64,000 nucleotides of DNA from Cupriavidus sp. EM10 (GCF_018729255.1 NZ_CP076060.1:2418001-2482000); one strand, 5' to 3'. Positions 54,008 to 62,962 are shown, counted from the stretch's first letter. The notes: generated by a model from the letters alone, not told the origin. Translations and numbers: made by a program.

Positions 54008-54035
54008 ATAGTAGGCCACGCCTGAGGGGAGTCAA
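54008..54035 (-). promoter_or_regulatory. Sigma-70 promoter of exporter operon
   Basis: On the minus strand TTGACT (54035-54030) and TACTAT (54013-54008) are 16 bases apart, about 105 bases before the FHA start codon. So the exporter operon looks constitutive or sigma-70-driven, unlike the precursor genes. Confidence 0.55.
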
Positions 54036-54112
54036 TGCGCTGCGGCGCAGCGTTGCGCAAACGCCAGCGCCATGCGGGTTTCAGGGTTGAAACGCTTTGT
54101 GCGCCGCTGCGG

Positions 54113-55604
54113 CTAACGCGCCGCCTTGGGCGCGGCCGCTGCGGGCGGCGATGCGGCGTCGGCCGTGGTATTGGCGCGGCTGTTGCGCACGTCCACGTCG
54201 GGCCAGCCGCCGCCGAGTGCCTTGTACAGCGTGACGGTGTCGGCCAGGATTTGTTGGTACGCCGCCAACAAGGATTGCTCGGCGGTCAGCAGCGAACGCT
54301 CGGACTCGAAGACATCGAGTTGCGACGCGATGCCTTCGCGCGCCTGGGCGTCGATCTGCGCGCCCACCACGCGCAGCTGGCTGACCTGCTGCTGAAGCTC
54401 CACGCGCTGCTTCTTGTGGGCGTCGACGTTGACCAGCGCACTCTCCACTTCCTCGAACGCGGTCATCACGGTGCGGCCGTACTCGTTCTCCACCACGCCC
54501 ACATTGGCCTCGGTGGTCTTCACGCGGGCCCGCACGTTGGGGTCAAGCATCGGCAGGTTGATGCTGGGCATGAAGCCGAACGTGAACGACTTCATCAGGT
54601 CGGACAGCGCGAAGCTTGCGGTGCCGCCGCGCGCCGTCAGGCTGATGCTGGGCAGTTGCGCCAGCCGCGCCTGGCCGACCAGGTCGTAGGCCGACAGCAC
54701 GCGATATTCGGCGGCGACGACATCGGGCCGCCGCGCCAGCAGTTGCGAAGGCAGCCCGGCCGGCACCACGGGCACCTTGATGCGCTCCTGCAGCTTGCCC
54801 GGGGCACCTTGAGTTCGCCGGCGGGCACGCCGACCAGCGTGGCCAGCGCGTTCTCGGCCACGTCGCGGGATCGGCGCAGTTCCAGCAGGTCCTTGGTCAG
54901 GCGGTTGATTTCGGCCTGCTGCTGCATCACGCGGATCTGCGGCAGCAGCCCGTTGGCCAGCATGGCCTTGTACGTGCCCAGGATGTCGTTGTTGCGCGCC
55001 AGCGTATGGCGCTGCTGCGCCACCTGCTCGTCGAGCAGCAGGATCGTGAAGTACGTGATCGATACATCGGAAACCAGCGACAGGTATCCGGCACGCCAGT
55101 CGGCCTCGGTGGCGCGGAATTCGGCGGTCTGGGCCTGTACGCCCTTTTCCACCTTGCCCCAGACGTCGATATCCCAGTTCACGGTGCCGCCCAGGTTGTA
55201 GGTGCGGGACACCGGCTGGCCGGTGGTCTTGCTCACGTCCAGGCCGGCGCCGATATCGAACACGGGCAGCGCCCCGGCGCGGGCCTCGGCAATCTGCGCA
55301 TTGGCCACGCGGATGCGGGCGGCCAGCACCTTGATGTCGTAGTTGCCGGACAGCGCCTTGGCCACCAGCTGATCCAGGTACGGATCGCCAAAGCCCTGCC
55401 ACCAGTTCGGCAGGATGGTCTCGGCCGGCGATACGGTGACCGATTCGTTGCTGGTCCACGCCGCCTTGGCCGGCGTTTCGGGCCGGTGGTATTCGGGCGG
55501 CCGGAAATCGGCACAGCCGGCCAGCAGCGCCACGGCAAGGGCCACAGTGGGGCCATGCCCGACAACTGGGACATGCGGCGCGGAGCAAAGGCGAATGCGT
55601 TCAC
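54113..55604 (-). CDS. NodT-family outer-membrane efflux lipoprotein (TolC-like), frameshifted twice
   Basis: Corrected length 497 residues, normal for RND/T1SS outer-membrane factors. The start is GTG 55604 with AGGAAG upstream; a lipoprotein signal ends LLAGC. Typical parts: NWWQGFGDPYLDQLVAKAL, NWDIDVWGKVEKG, and near the end LLAAYQQILADTVTLYKALGGGW. Breaks lie at the G runs 54801-54804 and 55549-55552; one base added at each restores the frame. It would supply the outer-membrane channel for the HlyD-exporter pair, although NodT proteins more often serve RND pumps. Confidence 0.85.
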
Positions 55605-55722
55605 GATGGCTTCCTGCTTGCAACGCCAGCGGACCGTGGCAGGGCATCCTGGCGTTCGATCTGTATTGTGGGTCGGCGTCCGGCGGACGCCAACCTCCGC
55701 GTGCTTGCCCGGGAAATTCGCG

Positions 55723-55756
55723 GGCAAAAAAAGCGCCGGGGCGGAGGTGTCCCCGG
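55723..55756 (-). terminator. Terminator after precursor 2
   Basis: On the minus strand GCGCCGGGG and CCCCGGCGC flank an ACACCTCCG loop and are followed by seven T residues. It separates precursor 2 from the downstream channel gene. Confidence 0.9.
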
Positions 55757-55835
55757 CGCAAGCTCCCCGTGCGGCTGGTGCGGCGGCGGCCTGTTGGCCG
55801 GCCTGCGCGCCGCTGCCGCCCGAACCGTACGAATA

Positions 55836-56099
55836 TCAGGCGTTGTTCTGTGCGTACTGGTTCGTCGTCACGTTGTTGTGCATGTGCTCCTGGAAGGCAG
55901 AGCCGTTGCCGAAGTAGCTGGCCACGTCCTGCAGTTGCTGGTTCGACTGCGTGATCGTCTTGTGCGAATCGAACGACAGGCTCACCGGCGTGAAGATCGA
56001 TGTGCGCGGGGCAAACACCGTACCGCCGCGTACGGCCTGCAGCGTCTTGGCGTCGAGGGTTTCGGTCGAGGACAGGTCCTTGATGGTCAGCTTGGTCAT
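55836..56099 (-). CDS. Double-glycine precursor peptide 2
   Basis: 87 residues. Leader of 26 residues (MTKLTIKDLSSTETLDAKTL then QAVRGG); core of 61 residues with SYFGNGSAFQEHMHNNVTTN and an Asn/Gln-rich end (QYAQNNA). No cysteine. It is closely similar to precursor 3, and the similarity extends upstream through the promoter. The ribosome-binding site AGGAGACC matches those of precursors 1 and 3. Confidence 0.85.
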   Translation of the reverse strand: MTKLTIKDLSSTETLDAKTLQAVRGGTVFAPRTSIFTPVSLSFDSHKTITQSNQQLQDVASYFGNGSAFQEHMHNNVTTNQYAQNNA

Positions 56100-56179
56100 G
56101 ATGGTCTCCTGGAAGGAAAGGTGGTGCTATGGGTCAGGGTGGTGAGCATCGGGTTGGTGTCGCGCTCGGACCAGATATC

Positions 56180-56194
56180 GCAGCAAGCGTGCCA
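56180..56194 (-). promoter_or_regulatory. Sigma-54-type promoter of precursor 2
   Basis: Minus strand TGGCACGCTTGCTGC, same as the promoter of precursor 3, 80 bases before the start codon. An ACAACG-containing site (56221-56239) is 27 bases upstream, the same distance as at precursor 3. Confidence 0.7.
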
Positions 56195-56420
56195 GCCCGT
56201 GCCACGCGACCGCAAAAAGCCTGCAGGTCGTTGTCTGACAAAGGCTGGCGGGCGATGCCGCCTTGCCGGCCGGCATGCCGGCGCCGATGCGGTGTTGGGC
56301 CCCCGCCCACAGCAGAGGCATCGTGTGTTGGCGGACCAGCAACAGCAAAAAAAACGGCGCACATCGCTGTGCGCCGCGCCGGAGACAGGCGGACCGCCCC
56401 GCCTTCTCGCTCCGAGCCAG

Positions 56421-56957
56421 TCATTTCACGTAGATCGTGATCTTCTTCGAATAGATCGGTGGGTTGGTCGGGACGTGCTTCTCGTCGCCCATCAGCAGTT
56501 GCAGCGTGTGCTTGCCCGGCGGCAGGTCGATCGTCGTTTCCGTTTCGCCCGCGCCAAAGTGCAGGTGGTTGCGGTCGTTGGGAATCTCCTTGTCCAGCGG
56601 CGGCAGGTCGACGTCGATCAGCAGGTGATGGTGTCCCGTGTTCGGATACCTGACGTCCTTGGGCGCCACGCCCATGTTGCGCAGCCCGAACCAGACCTTG
56701 ATCGGCTTGCCCGCCGGCAGCGTCTGGTTGTTGTTGGGATAGCCGATATAGAGATAGGCGTTCTTCGGGGCCGGTGTAGGGCCGGACGCCGGGCTTGCCG
56801 TGGCACTGGATGGCGCGGCGGCTGCCGGCGCGGAGCCATGGGCGGCATGCGAGGCCGGCGCCGACGCATCCGCGGCGCGCGCCATTCCCGCCTGCAGCCA
56901 GGCGGCGGCGGACAGCAACGTCATGCCCGCGAGAAGCATCGGTCTGAAATGGCTCAT
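56421..56957 (-). CDS. DUF4399 family secreted protein, copy 1
   Basis: 178 residues. Signal peptide 1-28 (cut after ARA), an Ala/Pro/Ser-rich linker to about 62, then a DUF4399-type domain: [49 protein letters not shown]. Family of unknown function, periplasmic; the HHH and paired His residues suggest metal binding. It is adjacent to a second, shorter paralogue with about 70 percent identity by eye over the domain. Confidence 0.8.
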   Translation of the reverse strand: MSHFRPMLLAGMTLLSAAAWLQAGMARAADASAPASHAAHGSAPAAAAPSSATASPASGPTPAPKNAYLYIGYPNNNQTLPAGKPIKVWFGLRNMGVAPKDVRYPNTGHHHLLIDVDLPPLDKEIPNDRNHLHFGAGETETTIDLPPGKHTLQLLMGDEKHVPTNPPIYSKKITIYVK

Positions 56958-56985
56958 GGCTGCTCCCCCGTTCGCGCCTGTGTGC

Positions 56986-57425
56986 CTAGCGCACGGTAAT
57001 CGTGATCTTCTTCGAGTAAATCGGCGGATCGAACGGTACATGCTTGCTGTCGCCCAGCAGCAGTTGCAGCGTGTGCTTGCCCGGGGGCAGTTCGATGCGC
57101 GCGTCGGTCTCGCCGGCGCCAAAGTGCAGGTGATTGCGATCGTTCGGGATTTCCTTGTCCAGCGGCGGCAGGTCGGCGTCGATCAGCAGGTGATGATGCC
57201 CGCAGTTGGGCCGCTCGATACCCTTGGGGCAGACGCCCATGCCCTTGAGGCCCATGCGCACCCAGAGCTTGCCGCCGTCGATGACCGCGCCGTCGCCGGG
57301 CCAGATGATGTAGACCTCTGCGCCCTTGGGGCCGGCGTCAGCGGTATTGCGAAGGTCGTCCAGGTGGCGAGGAACGTGGCCAGGGATGCGGCCCCGAGCG
57401 CGTTCAGCAGGGATCGTCTGGACAT
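56986..57425 (-). CDS. DUF4399 family secreted protein, copy 2, frameshifted
   Basis: 146 residues after adding one base near 57350. The start [18 protein letters not shown] carries a twin-arginine-type signal (SRRSLL), unlike copy 1. The domain has [30 protein letters not shown] and [20 protein letters not shown]. Two extra cysteines (VCPKG, NCGHHH) are absent from copy 1. A Tat signal would fit export with a bound cofactor. Confidence 0.7.
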
Positions 57426-57648
57426 GGCGGCTCCTCCCGGAGAACTGTCCGCTGCACACGGTACCCCGCGCGGGAGCGGATTCTTGGTCGATGTTCTTGA
57501 TGCGCTCGGCGATGTGTCCTACAGCGTAGGTCGGAAGGCACCAAAAAGCGAACTTTCACGCCACAAACGCTGTGCTATCTTGAAACGGCCGGTATCGCGT
57601 CACGGCAACTCCACACCGCGCAGCGCGGCGACTCTGAAGGGGGTGAAT

Positions 57649-58948
57649 ATGTGGCGGAAAGCAATCGTCGTGTCGCTGCTGGCGCTGCTGGGGTCCGGCG
57701 CCGGGATGGATGGCGCATCGCAAGGGCCACCATCGGGCGGCTGGCTTTTCCGGGCCGCCACCGCGGGCATCCTGCCCAAGAACAGCGATGAACAGTACGA
57801 GCTGTCGTTCTGGGATTCGATCAAGAACAGCAACTACGCCGCCGACTACGAGGCCTACCTGAAGCAGTACCCGAACGGACGCTTCGCGGCACTGGCCAGG
57901 ACGCGGCTCGATCGCATCAAGGCCAGCGCGCCGGCCCAGGCATCGGCGCCGGCCTCTCCGCCCACCCCCGCCACCCCGGCGAAACCGGAGCCCAAGGCCC
58001 AGGCGAAGACCGAACCACCGCCCGCACCCGCCAAGCTCCCTCCCCAGACCTCGGCCCAGACCTCGGCCCAGACCCCGCCCCCGGCAGTGGCGGCGGCCAG
58101 CCGCGCACGCGCGCCGGCGGGGCCATCTCCCAGGGCACTGTCACCTTCCCCGCTGAAGGCAAGGACGGCAAGGAAGCCAAGGAAGCCAAGGAGGGGCCTG
58201 CAGCCGCCGCAGCCAGGCCCGCCGAGGCCAAGGGCAGCGAATCGCGCGATTGCCCGCAGTGCCCGGTGATGGTCAGCCTGAATGCGGGCGCCTTCACGAT
58301 GGGCAGCAACACCAGCGACCCGGCCGAGAAGCCGCCGCATCACGTGAACGTGGGCCATGCCTTCGCCATCGGCAAATACGAGGTCACGGTCGAGCAGTGG
58401 AACGCCTGCGCCGACGCCAACGCGTGCCCGCGCATCGCCACCAACCCGCCCGAAGCCAAGACCGCCCGGCGCGCGATATCAGCTGGGACGACGCCCAGCA
58501 GTACGTGGCCTGGCTGTCGAAGACCACTGGCAAGAGCTATCGCCTGCCCACCGAGGCCGAATGGGAATACGCGGCGCGCGGCGGCACCAGTTCCGCGTTC
58601 TGGTGGGGCGACCGGATGAGCAAGGGCAACGCCAACTGCAAGGACTGCGGCGACCCGTGGAGCGATGCCGCGCCGGCCAATGTCGGATCGTTCGCGCCCA
58701 ATCCGTACGGGCTCCATGACATGAACGGCAGCGTCTGGGAATGGGTGGCCGACTGCTGGCACAGCTCGTACAAGAATGCGCCCACCGACGGCCGGGCGTG
58801 GGATGAACCGGCCTGCACGGCGCGCGTGATACGCGGCGGATCATGGCGCGAAGGTGCCACGTACATGGTGTCGTCGACGCGCTTCAAGTACAGCACCAGC
58901 GTGCGGCAGTCGCAGAACGGGTTCCGCGTGGTGCGCGACGCGAAGTAG
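57649..58948 (+). CDS. Secreted SUMF1/FGE-domain protein (TagR-like), frameshifted twice
   Basis: 433 residues after adding one base at the G run 58119-58122 and one near 58464. Signal peptide 1-24; a short motif [20 protein letters not shown] (the caspase-associated type) near 55; a Pro/Ala linker; then the FGE-sulfatase domain from about 205 ([64 protein letters not shown]). In type VI loci the SUMF1-fold protein TagR acts in the periplasm on the kinase PpkA; here the gene is beside the kinase, end to end. Enzymatic FGE activity is not assumed. Confidence 0.82.
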
Positions 58949-58969
58949 GCCCGCGATGTTGCGCCCCGC

Positions 58970-61143
58970 CTACCTGGCGCGGGTGGCGATCTGCACGATG
59001 TCGGCGCTGATCTTCTCGCGCCCGTGCTTGCTGGCCATCTGCGCCAGCGGCTTCTCCAGTGCCTTCAGGTATTCCTGGCGGGTCTCGAACTCGGCACGCC
59101 GCGCGGGAAACAGCGGTGCCGGCGTGGTCAGCAGCACCACCAGTTCGGTCCCGAAGGGCTTCGAGATGATCCAGTCGCCGCTGTCGCCCACCGTGGCGCT
59201 GTAGCTCGCGGGCGCCTGGTTGCCCTGGATGCGCCCGCTGGGCACCAGGTGCGCCACCTTGCCGTCGGCCGAGAAATAATCGACATAGACGTACGAGTCG
59301 TGCGGCGGCGTGTTCACGTCCAGCACCAGCGGTGTGCCTTCGGTCAGCTGCGATCCGCCGCGCGTGCGCAGCACCGCGCCGGCCGCCTCGCCCGCCTTGC
59401 GACTGCCCGACCAGTACGGCGCCACCAGCTTCACCACATCGCATTTGTCGCTGGTCAGCGGCTGGGCGTCGAGCTTGAGCGTACGCACGCCGGGAACCTT
59501 GCCCAGCTTGTCGCGCAGGCCGGCCAGCACCGACTCGCCCGCGTAGCCGCTCACCTGCAGCGTATTGCCATCGATCCTGGCCCGCAGCAGCGAACACGGC
59601 GCGGCGGCGATCACCTGCGCGACGGCCTCGGGCTTGACCGGCACGGCCTCTTCCGGCGGCGCGGCCTTTGGCGCCGGGACAGCTGTGCCGGCGGGCGCAG
59701 CCGGCGCCGCGGCCTGCGTGGCCGGCGGCGGACTGTCGCTCGACGGCATGTGGCTGCGCCACAGGTAGACCAGCACCCCGGTGGCCAGCGCCACGCCGGC
59801 GATCACGCTGCCCGCGATCACAGGCAGGCGGATGTCGGTACGCTGCGCTTCGCCGCCCAGGCCGGCCAGGAACTGCTTGACGGTCGGCGTACGGGTGGCG
59901 CGGTCCAGCGACAGCGCCTGGCGCAGCACCTTCCATTGCCCGCGTGACAGCGCCTTTGGCTGCTCGGGCTTCAGGCCCTTGGCGCGTGCCTCCGTCGCGG
60001 AGACACGGTTGTAGGGGTGCCTGCCGGTCAGCAATTCGTAGCTGACGCACGCCAGCGCGTAGATATCGTCACGTGGATCGGGTTCGCGGTGCTCGAACAT
60101 TTCCGGGCTGGCGTAGGCCGGCGTCATGCCGCCCAGCGAGCCGGGATCGAACACGGTCTGGTCCGCGTCGTCGGCCGGCTGCTGGAAGCCACGCGCGATG
60201 CCGAAGTCGATCACCTTGATCTCGCCGCGATCGGTCAGGAACACATTGGCGGGCTTGAAGTCGCAGTGCACGAAGCCGCGCTCGTGCGCGTAGGCCAGCG
60301 CGCTGCCCATCCCGACGATGATCGGCATGGCCTTCGCATAGGGCAGCCCCTGGAAATCCGGCGAGCGCAGCACGCGGTTGAGCGACTTGCCCTGCAGGTA
60401 CTCCATGGTCAGGAAGACCGTGGGGCCGTCGCGGTCGAAGTCGTAGACCGTGACGATGTTGCGGTGGGCCAGCTGCTGGGCCTTGCGCGCCTCGCGCTGG
60501 AGCGCGATCAGCGATTTCGGATGCCCGCTGAACTGCATGTTCAGCACCTTGATGGCGATATAGGGCTTGCGGTCCGATGCCTCGAGCTTGCGCAGGTCGA
60601 GCGCCTTGTACACCGTGCCCATGCCGCCCACGCCCAGGCATTCCTCGAGCACGAAGCGGCCGTTCAGCGTATCGCCCACGCCCTTGGTAGGCCCGGACGG
60701 GATGAAGCCGCCCGTGAACGTCCCCTGCCCGCCAGTGTTACTGCCGGTGTTGCCGCCGGTGTTGCCGGTGTTGCCCATGTATCCGCCCGTCATTCCCCCC
60801 GTGTTGCCGGCATAACCCGGCGACGCCTGTGCCCGGTCGGCGGATTCGGGTTCGATGCGCGTTTCCTCGCCAGGCATCTCCGTTCGCGCTTCGCCGTGCA
60901 CGTCGTGCCGCCCTGGCCCACGGGATCGAACTGCGTGGCCATGTGCGAGTCGATGCGATGCATGACCTCGGCATAGATGGCTGGCGGCAACGGAAAGCGG
61001 GTGTGCTCCTCGGAGAGCACACGGGCAAGCTGGGTGGAGTCGGTCTGATCGTCCTTCAGGGCCGTATCCACCGATGCAAGGAATTCGTCGCGGCTCAGGC
61101 TGCCGCGCTGGAAATTCCGTATGAGTTCGGTCAGGCTGGACAT
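58970..61143 (-). CDS. Membrane Ser/Thr protein kinase (PpkA-like), frameshifted
   Basis: 724 residues after adding one base near 60907-60913. An N-terminal helical region (MSSLTELIRNFQRGSLSRDE), a Gly/Asn/Thr repeat linker, then the kinase domain: LGVGGMGTVYKAL, IAIKVLN, VHCDFKPANVFL (HCD in place of HRD), VIDFGIARG, TPAYASPEM. A transmembrane helix (VIAGSVIAGVALATGVLVYLW) and a periplasmic part with BON-like and DUF4384-like regions follow. It should phosphorylate threonines read by the FHA protein and reset by the PP2C. Start at 61143 or 61152. Confidence 0.85.
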
Positions 61144-61424
61144 CCGGTGCATCCCGACGAGTGGTTGCCGACTGGTGGCGCTGGCAAGTGGCGCTTTGGA
61201 GGCGGCACGAGAGGCGGAACCGTTGCGTCACGGCACGTTGCCTTCGATGGATACTAGTGCGCACTCCTGCCATCCGCAATGCCCCCTGCTGCCTCGCGCG
61301 CCCCGGACGTTGCCGCCCGTCCGACACCCAACACGTTTCTGTTGGCGCAGCCCCATCACTCTCGTGCGCCGGGGCATCCCCGCCATGCCGGCGCGCATCG
61401 CACCGCTTCCCGCAAACCCTTGCC

Positions 61425-61440
61425 CCACAACGATTTGTGG
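61425..61440 (+). promoter_or_regulatory. Inverted repeat upstream of precursor 3 promoter
   Basis: CCACAACGATTTGTGG: CCACAA and TTGTGG flank CGAT. The pattern ACAACG-N3-TG also occurs at 40126-40137 and, on the minus strand, upstream of the precursor 2 promoter. A candidate activator-binding site; its distance from the -24 element (27 bases) is short for a classical enhancer. Confidence 0.4.
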
Positions 61441-61466
61441 ATTTTTTTCGATCCCATGGCATGCGC

Positions 61467-61481
61467 TGGCACGCTTGCTGC
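61467..61481 (+). promoter_or_regulatory. Sigma-54-type promoter of precursors 3 onward
   Basis: TGGCACGCTTGCTGC: GG and GC at -24/-12 spacing, one mismatch to the -12 consensus. It lies about 80 bases before precursor 3 and may drive precursors 3 to 6 as one transcript, as no terminator is seen until 62932. Confidence 0.7.
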
Positions 61482-61561
61482 GATATCTGGTCCGAGCGCG
61501 ACACCAACCCGATGCTCATCACCCAGACCCAACGCAGCACCTTCCTCTCTAGGAGACCATC

Positions 61562-61837
61562 ATGACCACGCTGACCATCAAGGACCTGTCCTCCACCGAA
61601 ACCCTCGACGCCAGGACGCTGCAGGCCGTGCGCGGCGGCATCGCCATCATGCCGATCACCACCGTCTACAGCCCGTTCAAGCTGTCCGTCGACAAGGTGT
61701 TCACGGTCAACCAGTCGAACCAGCAAATGCAGTCGGTGGCCAACTACTTCGGCAACGGCTCGGCCTTCCAGGAAAACATGCACAACAACGTGACGACGAA
61801 CCAGTACGCGCAGAACAACGTGTACCACCCGGCCTGA
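61562..61837 (+). CDS. Double-glycine precursor peptide 3
   Basis: 91 residues. Leader of 26 (MTTLTIKDLSSTETLDARTL then QAVRGG), two residues different from that of precursor 2. The 65-residue core has QMQSVANYFGNGSAFQENM and ends QYAQNNVYHPA. No cysteine. AGGAGACC ribosome-binding site. Confidence 0.85.
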   Translation: MTTLTIKDLSSTETLDARTLQAVRGGIAIMPITTVYSPFKLSVDKVFTVNQSNQQMQSVANYFGNGSAFQENMHNNVTTNQYAQNNVYHPA

Positions 61838-61905
61838 GCGTCATCGCGCGCATCCACGCATCGCACCCGTACTTCGCACCCATACATTGCCCTTAGGAGA
61901 CCGCC

Positions 61906-62172
61906 ATGAGCGCCCTGACCATCCTCGACCTGTCCAGCACCACCACCATCGAAGCCAGCCGCATGAAGTCGGTACGCGGCGGCCTGGGCCTGATCGCCCC
62001 GTGGACCAGCGTCTACGCCCCGGTGAAGCTGTCGTTCGACTCGCACGTCAAGATCGACCAGCAGAACCAGCAGATGCAGCAGGTGGCCAACTACTTCGGC
62101 AACGGTTCGGCCTTCCAGGACCACATGTCGAACAACGTCACGACGAACCAGTACGCCCAGAACAACGCCTGA
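61906..62172 (+). CDS. Double-glycine precursor peptide 4
   Basis: 88 residues. Leader of 26 (MSALTILDLSSTTTIEASRM then KSVRGG). The 62-residue core starts LGLIAPWTSVYAPVKLSFD and ends in the same NNVTTNQYAQNNA as precursor 2. Likely co-transcribed with precursor 3. AGGAGACC ribosome-binding site. Confidence 0.85.
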   Translation: MSALTILDLSSTTTIEASRMKSVRGGLGLIAPWTSVYAPVKLSFDSHVKIDQQNQQMQQVANYFGNGSAFQDHMSNNVTTNQYAQNNA

Positions 62173-62262
62173 GCGCGTCGCCGGCGGCGGGCCCCGGCAT
62201 CCAGCCGCCCGCCGCCGACGACACACGCTGAATCCGCTGAACCTGCATTCAAGGAGTCCACC

Positions 62263-62529
62263 ATGTCATCGATCATCGTCCGCGACCTTGCCGTCAGCAA
62301 GGACCTCGACCAACAGTCGCTGTGCGCCATCCGTGGCGGCGCAGACTGGTTCGGCAAGATTGCCGCAGCCGGCCCGCTGGTCAACATCAATATCAACCAG
62401 AGCGTGCAGCAGCTGCAGCAGGTGAACGTTGCCGCCTTCAACGACAACAAGATCGTCGGCGTCGACCTGGGCAAACTGGCGCTCAACATCAAGCCGACGC
62501 AATGGGGCGGCAACCTGGCGGTAGCTTGA
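62263..62529 (+). CDS. Double-glycine precursor peptide 5
   Basis: 88 residues. Leader of 26 (MSSIIVRDLAVSKDLDQQSL then CAIRGG), with a single cysteine inside the leader. The 62-residue core is different from precursors 2-4: ADWFGKIAAAGPLVNINI, then QQLQQVNVAAFNDNKIVGVD. Ribosome-binding site AAGGAG. A 10-bp stem hairpin (62550-62582) follows. Confidence 0.8.
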   Translation: MSSIIVRDLAVSKDLDQQSLCAIRGGADWFGKIAAAGPLVNININQSVQQLQQVNVAAFNDNKIVGVDLGKLALNIKPTQWGGNLAVA

Positions 62530-62681
62530 ACGCTGCGCGTCCAGGGGCGGTCCTGCCGCGTGCACGGCGCATGCGGCAGGACTGCTCGCCTATACTGAAT
62601 CGGGCCCGCGCCTGCCCCGGCGCTGCCCGACCGGCGCCATTCCGGCCGGCCGCGGCAAGGCCCGCATGCTGGAGACACGCC

Positions 62682-62897
62682 ATGGCAGTCATCGTCATCA
62701 AGGATTTGTCGGAAAACACGGATCTCGACCGCGAGGCCATGACCGCCATCATCGGCGGCGCGCGGCTGGCAGGCAGCTACCGCTGGCAGGCGCACCGACG
62801 TCCTATGCTTACGCGACTGGTCCAGTATCCGGAGGGATTCCCCGGCACATCGCAGGTTGCAGGGCAGGAACGGGAGACCACGCCCGCGCACAAGTGA
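62682..62897 (+). CDS. Double-glycine precursor peptide 6
   Basis: 71 residues, the shortest. Leader of 26 (MAVIVIKDLSENTDLDREAM then TAIIGG). The 45-residue core is basic and aromatic (ARLAGSYRWQAHRRPMLTRL) and unrelated to the others. Ribosome-binding site GGAGA. The last gene before a terminator. Confidence 0.7.
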   Translation: MAVIVIKDLSENTDLDREAMTAIIGGARLAGSYRWQAHRRPMLTRLVQYPEGFPGTSQVAGQERETTPAHK

Positions 62898-62931
62898 GCG
62901 CGAGGCCACTGGTCGAATAACCAGAAACAAG

Positions 62932-62962
62932 AAAAAGCCCGCCAAGCAATTGGCGGGCTTTG
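62932..62962 (+). terminator. Terminator at the end of the precursor cluster
   Basis: AAAGCCCGCCAA and TTGGCGGGCTTT pair around a short loop; near-symmetrical A and T flanks could serve both strands. Confidence 0.85.

Noticed and set aside
40455..62897. Precursors as lanthipeptides or other modified peptides
   Set aside because: Cores have no cysteine and no cyclase, dehydratase or radical-SAM gene is encoded in the locus; only the LRAT protein could act on them.
39561..62962. The locus as part of a type VI secretion system
   Set aside because: Kinase, phosphatase, FHA and SUMF1 genes are present, but there are no sheath, spike, baseplate or ClpV-type genes in the window.
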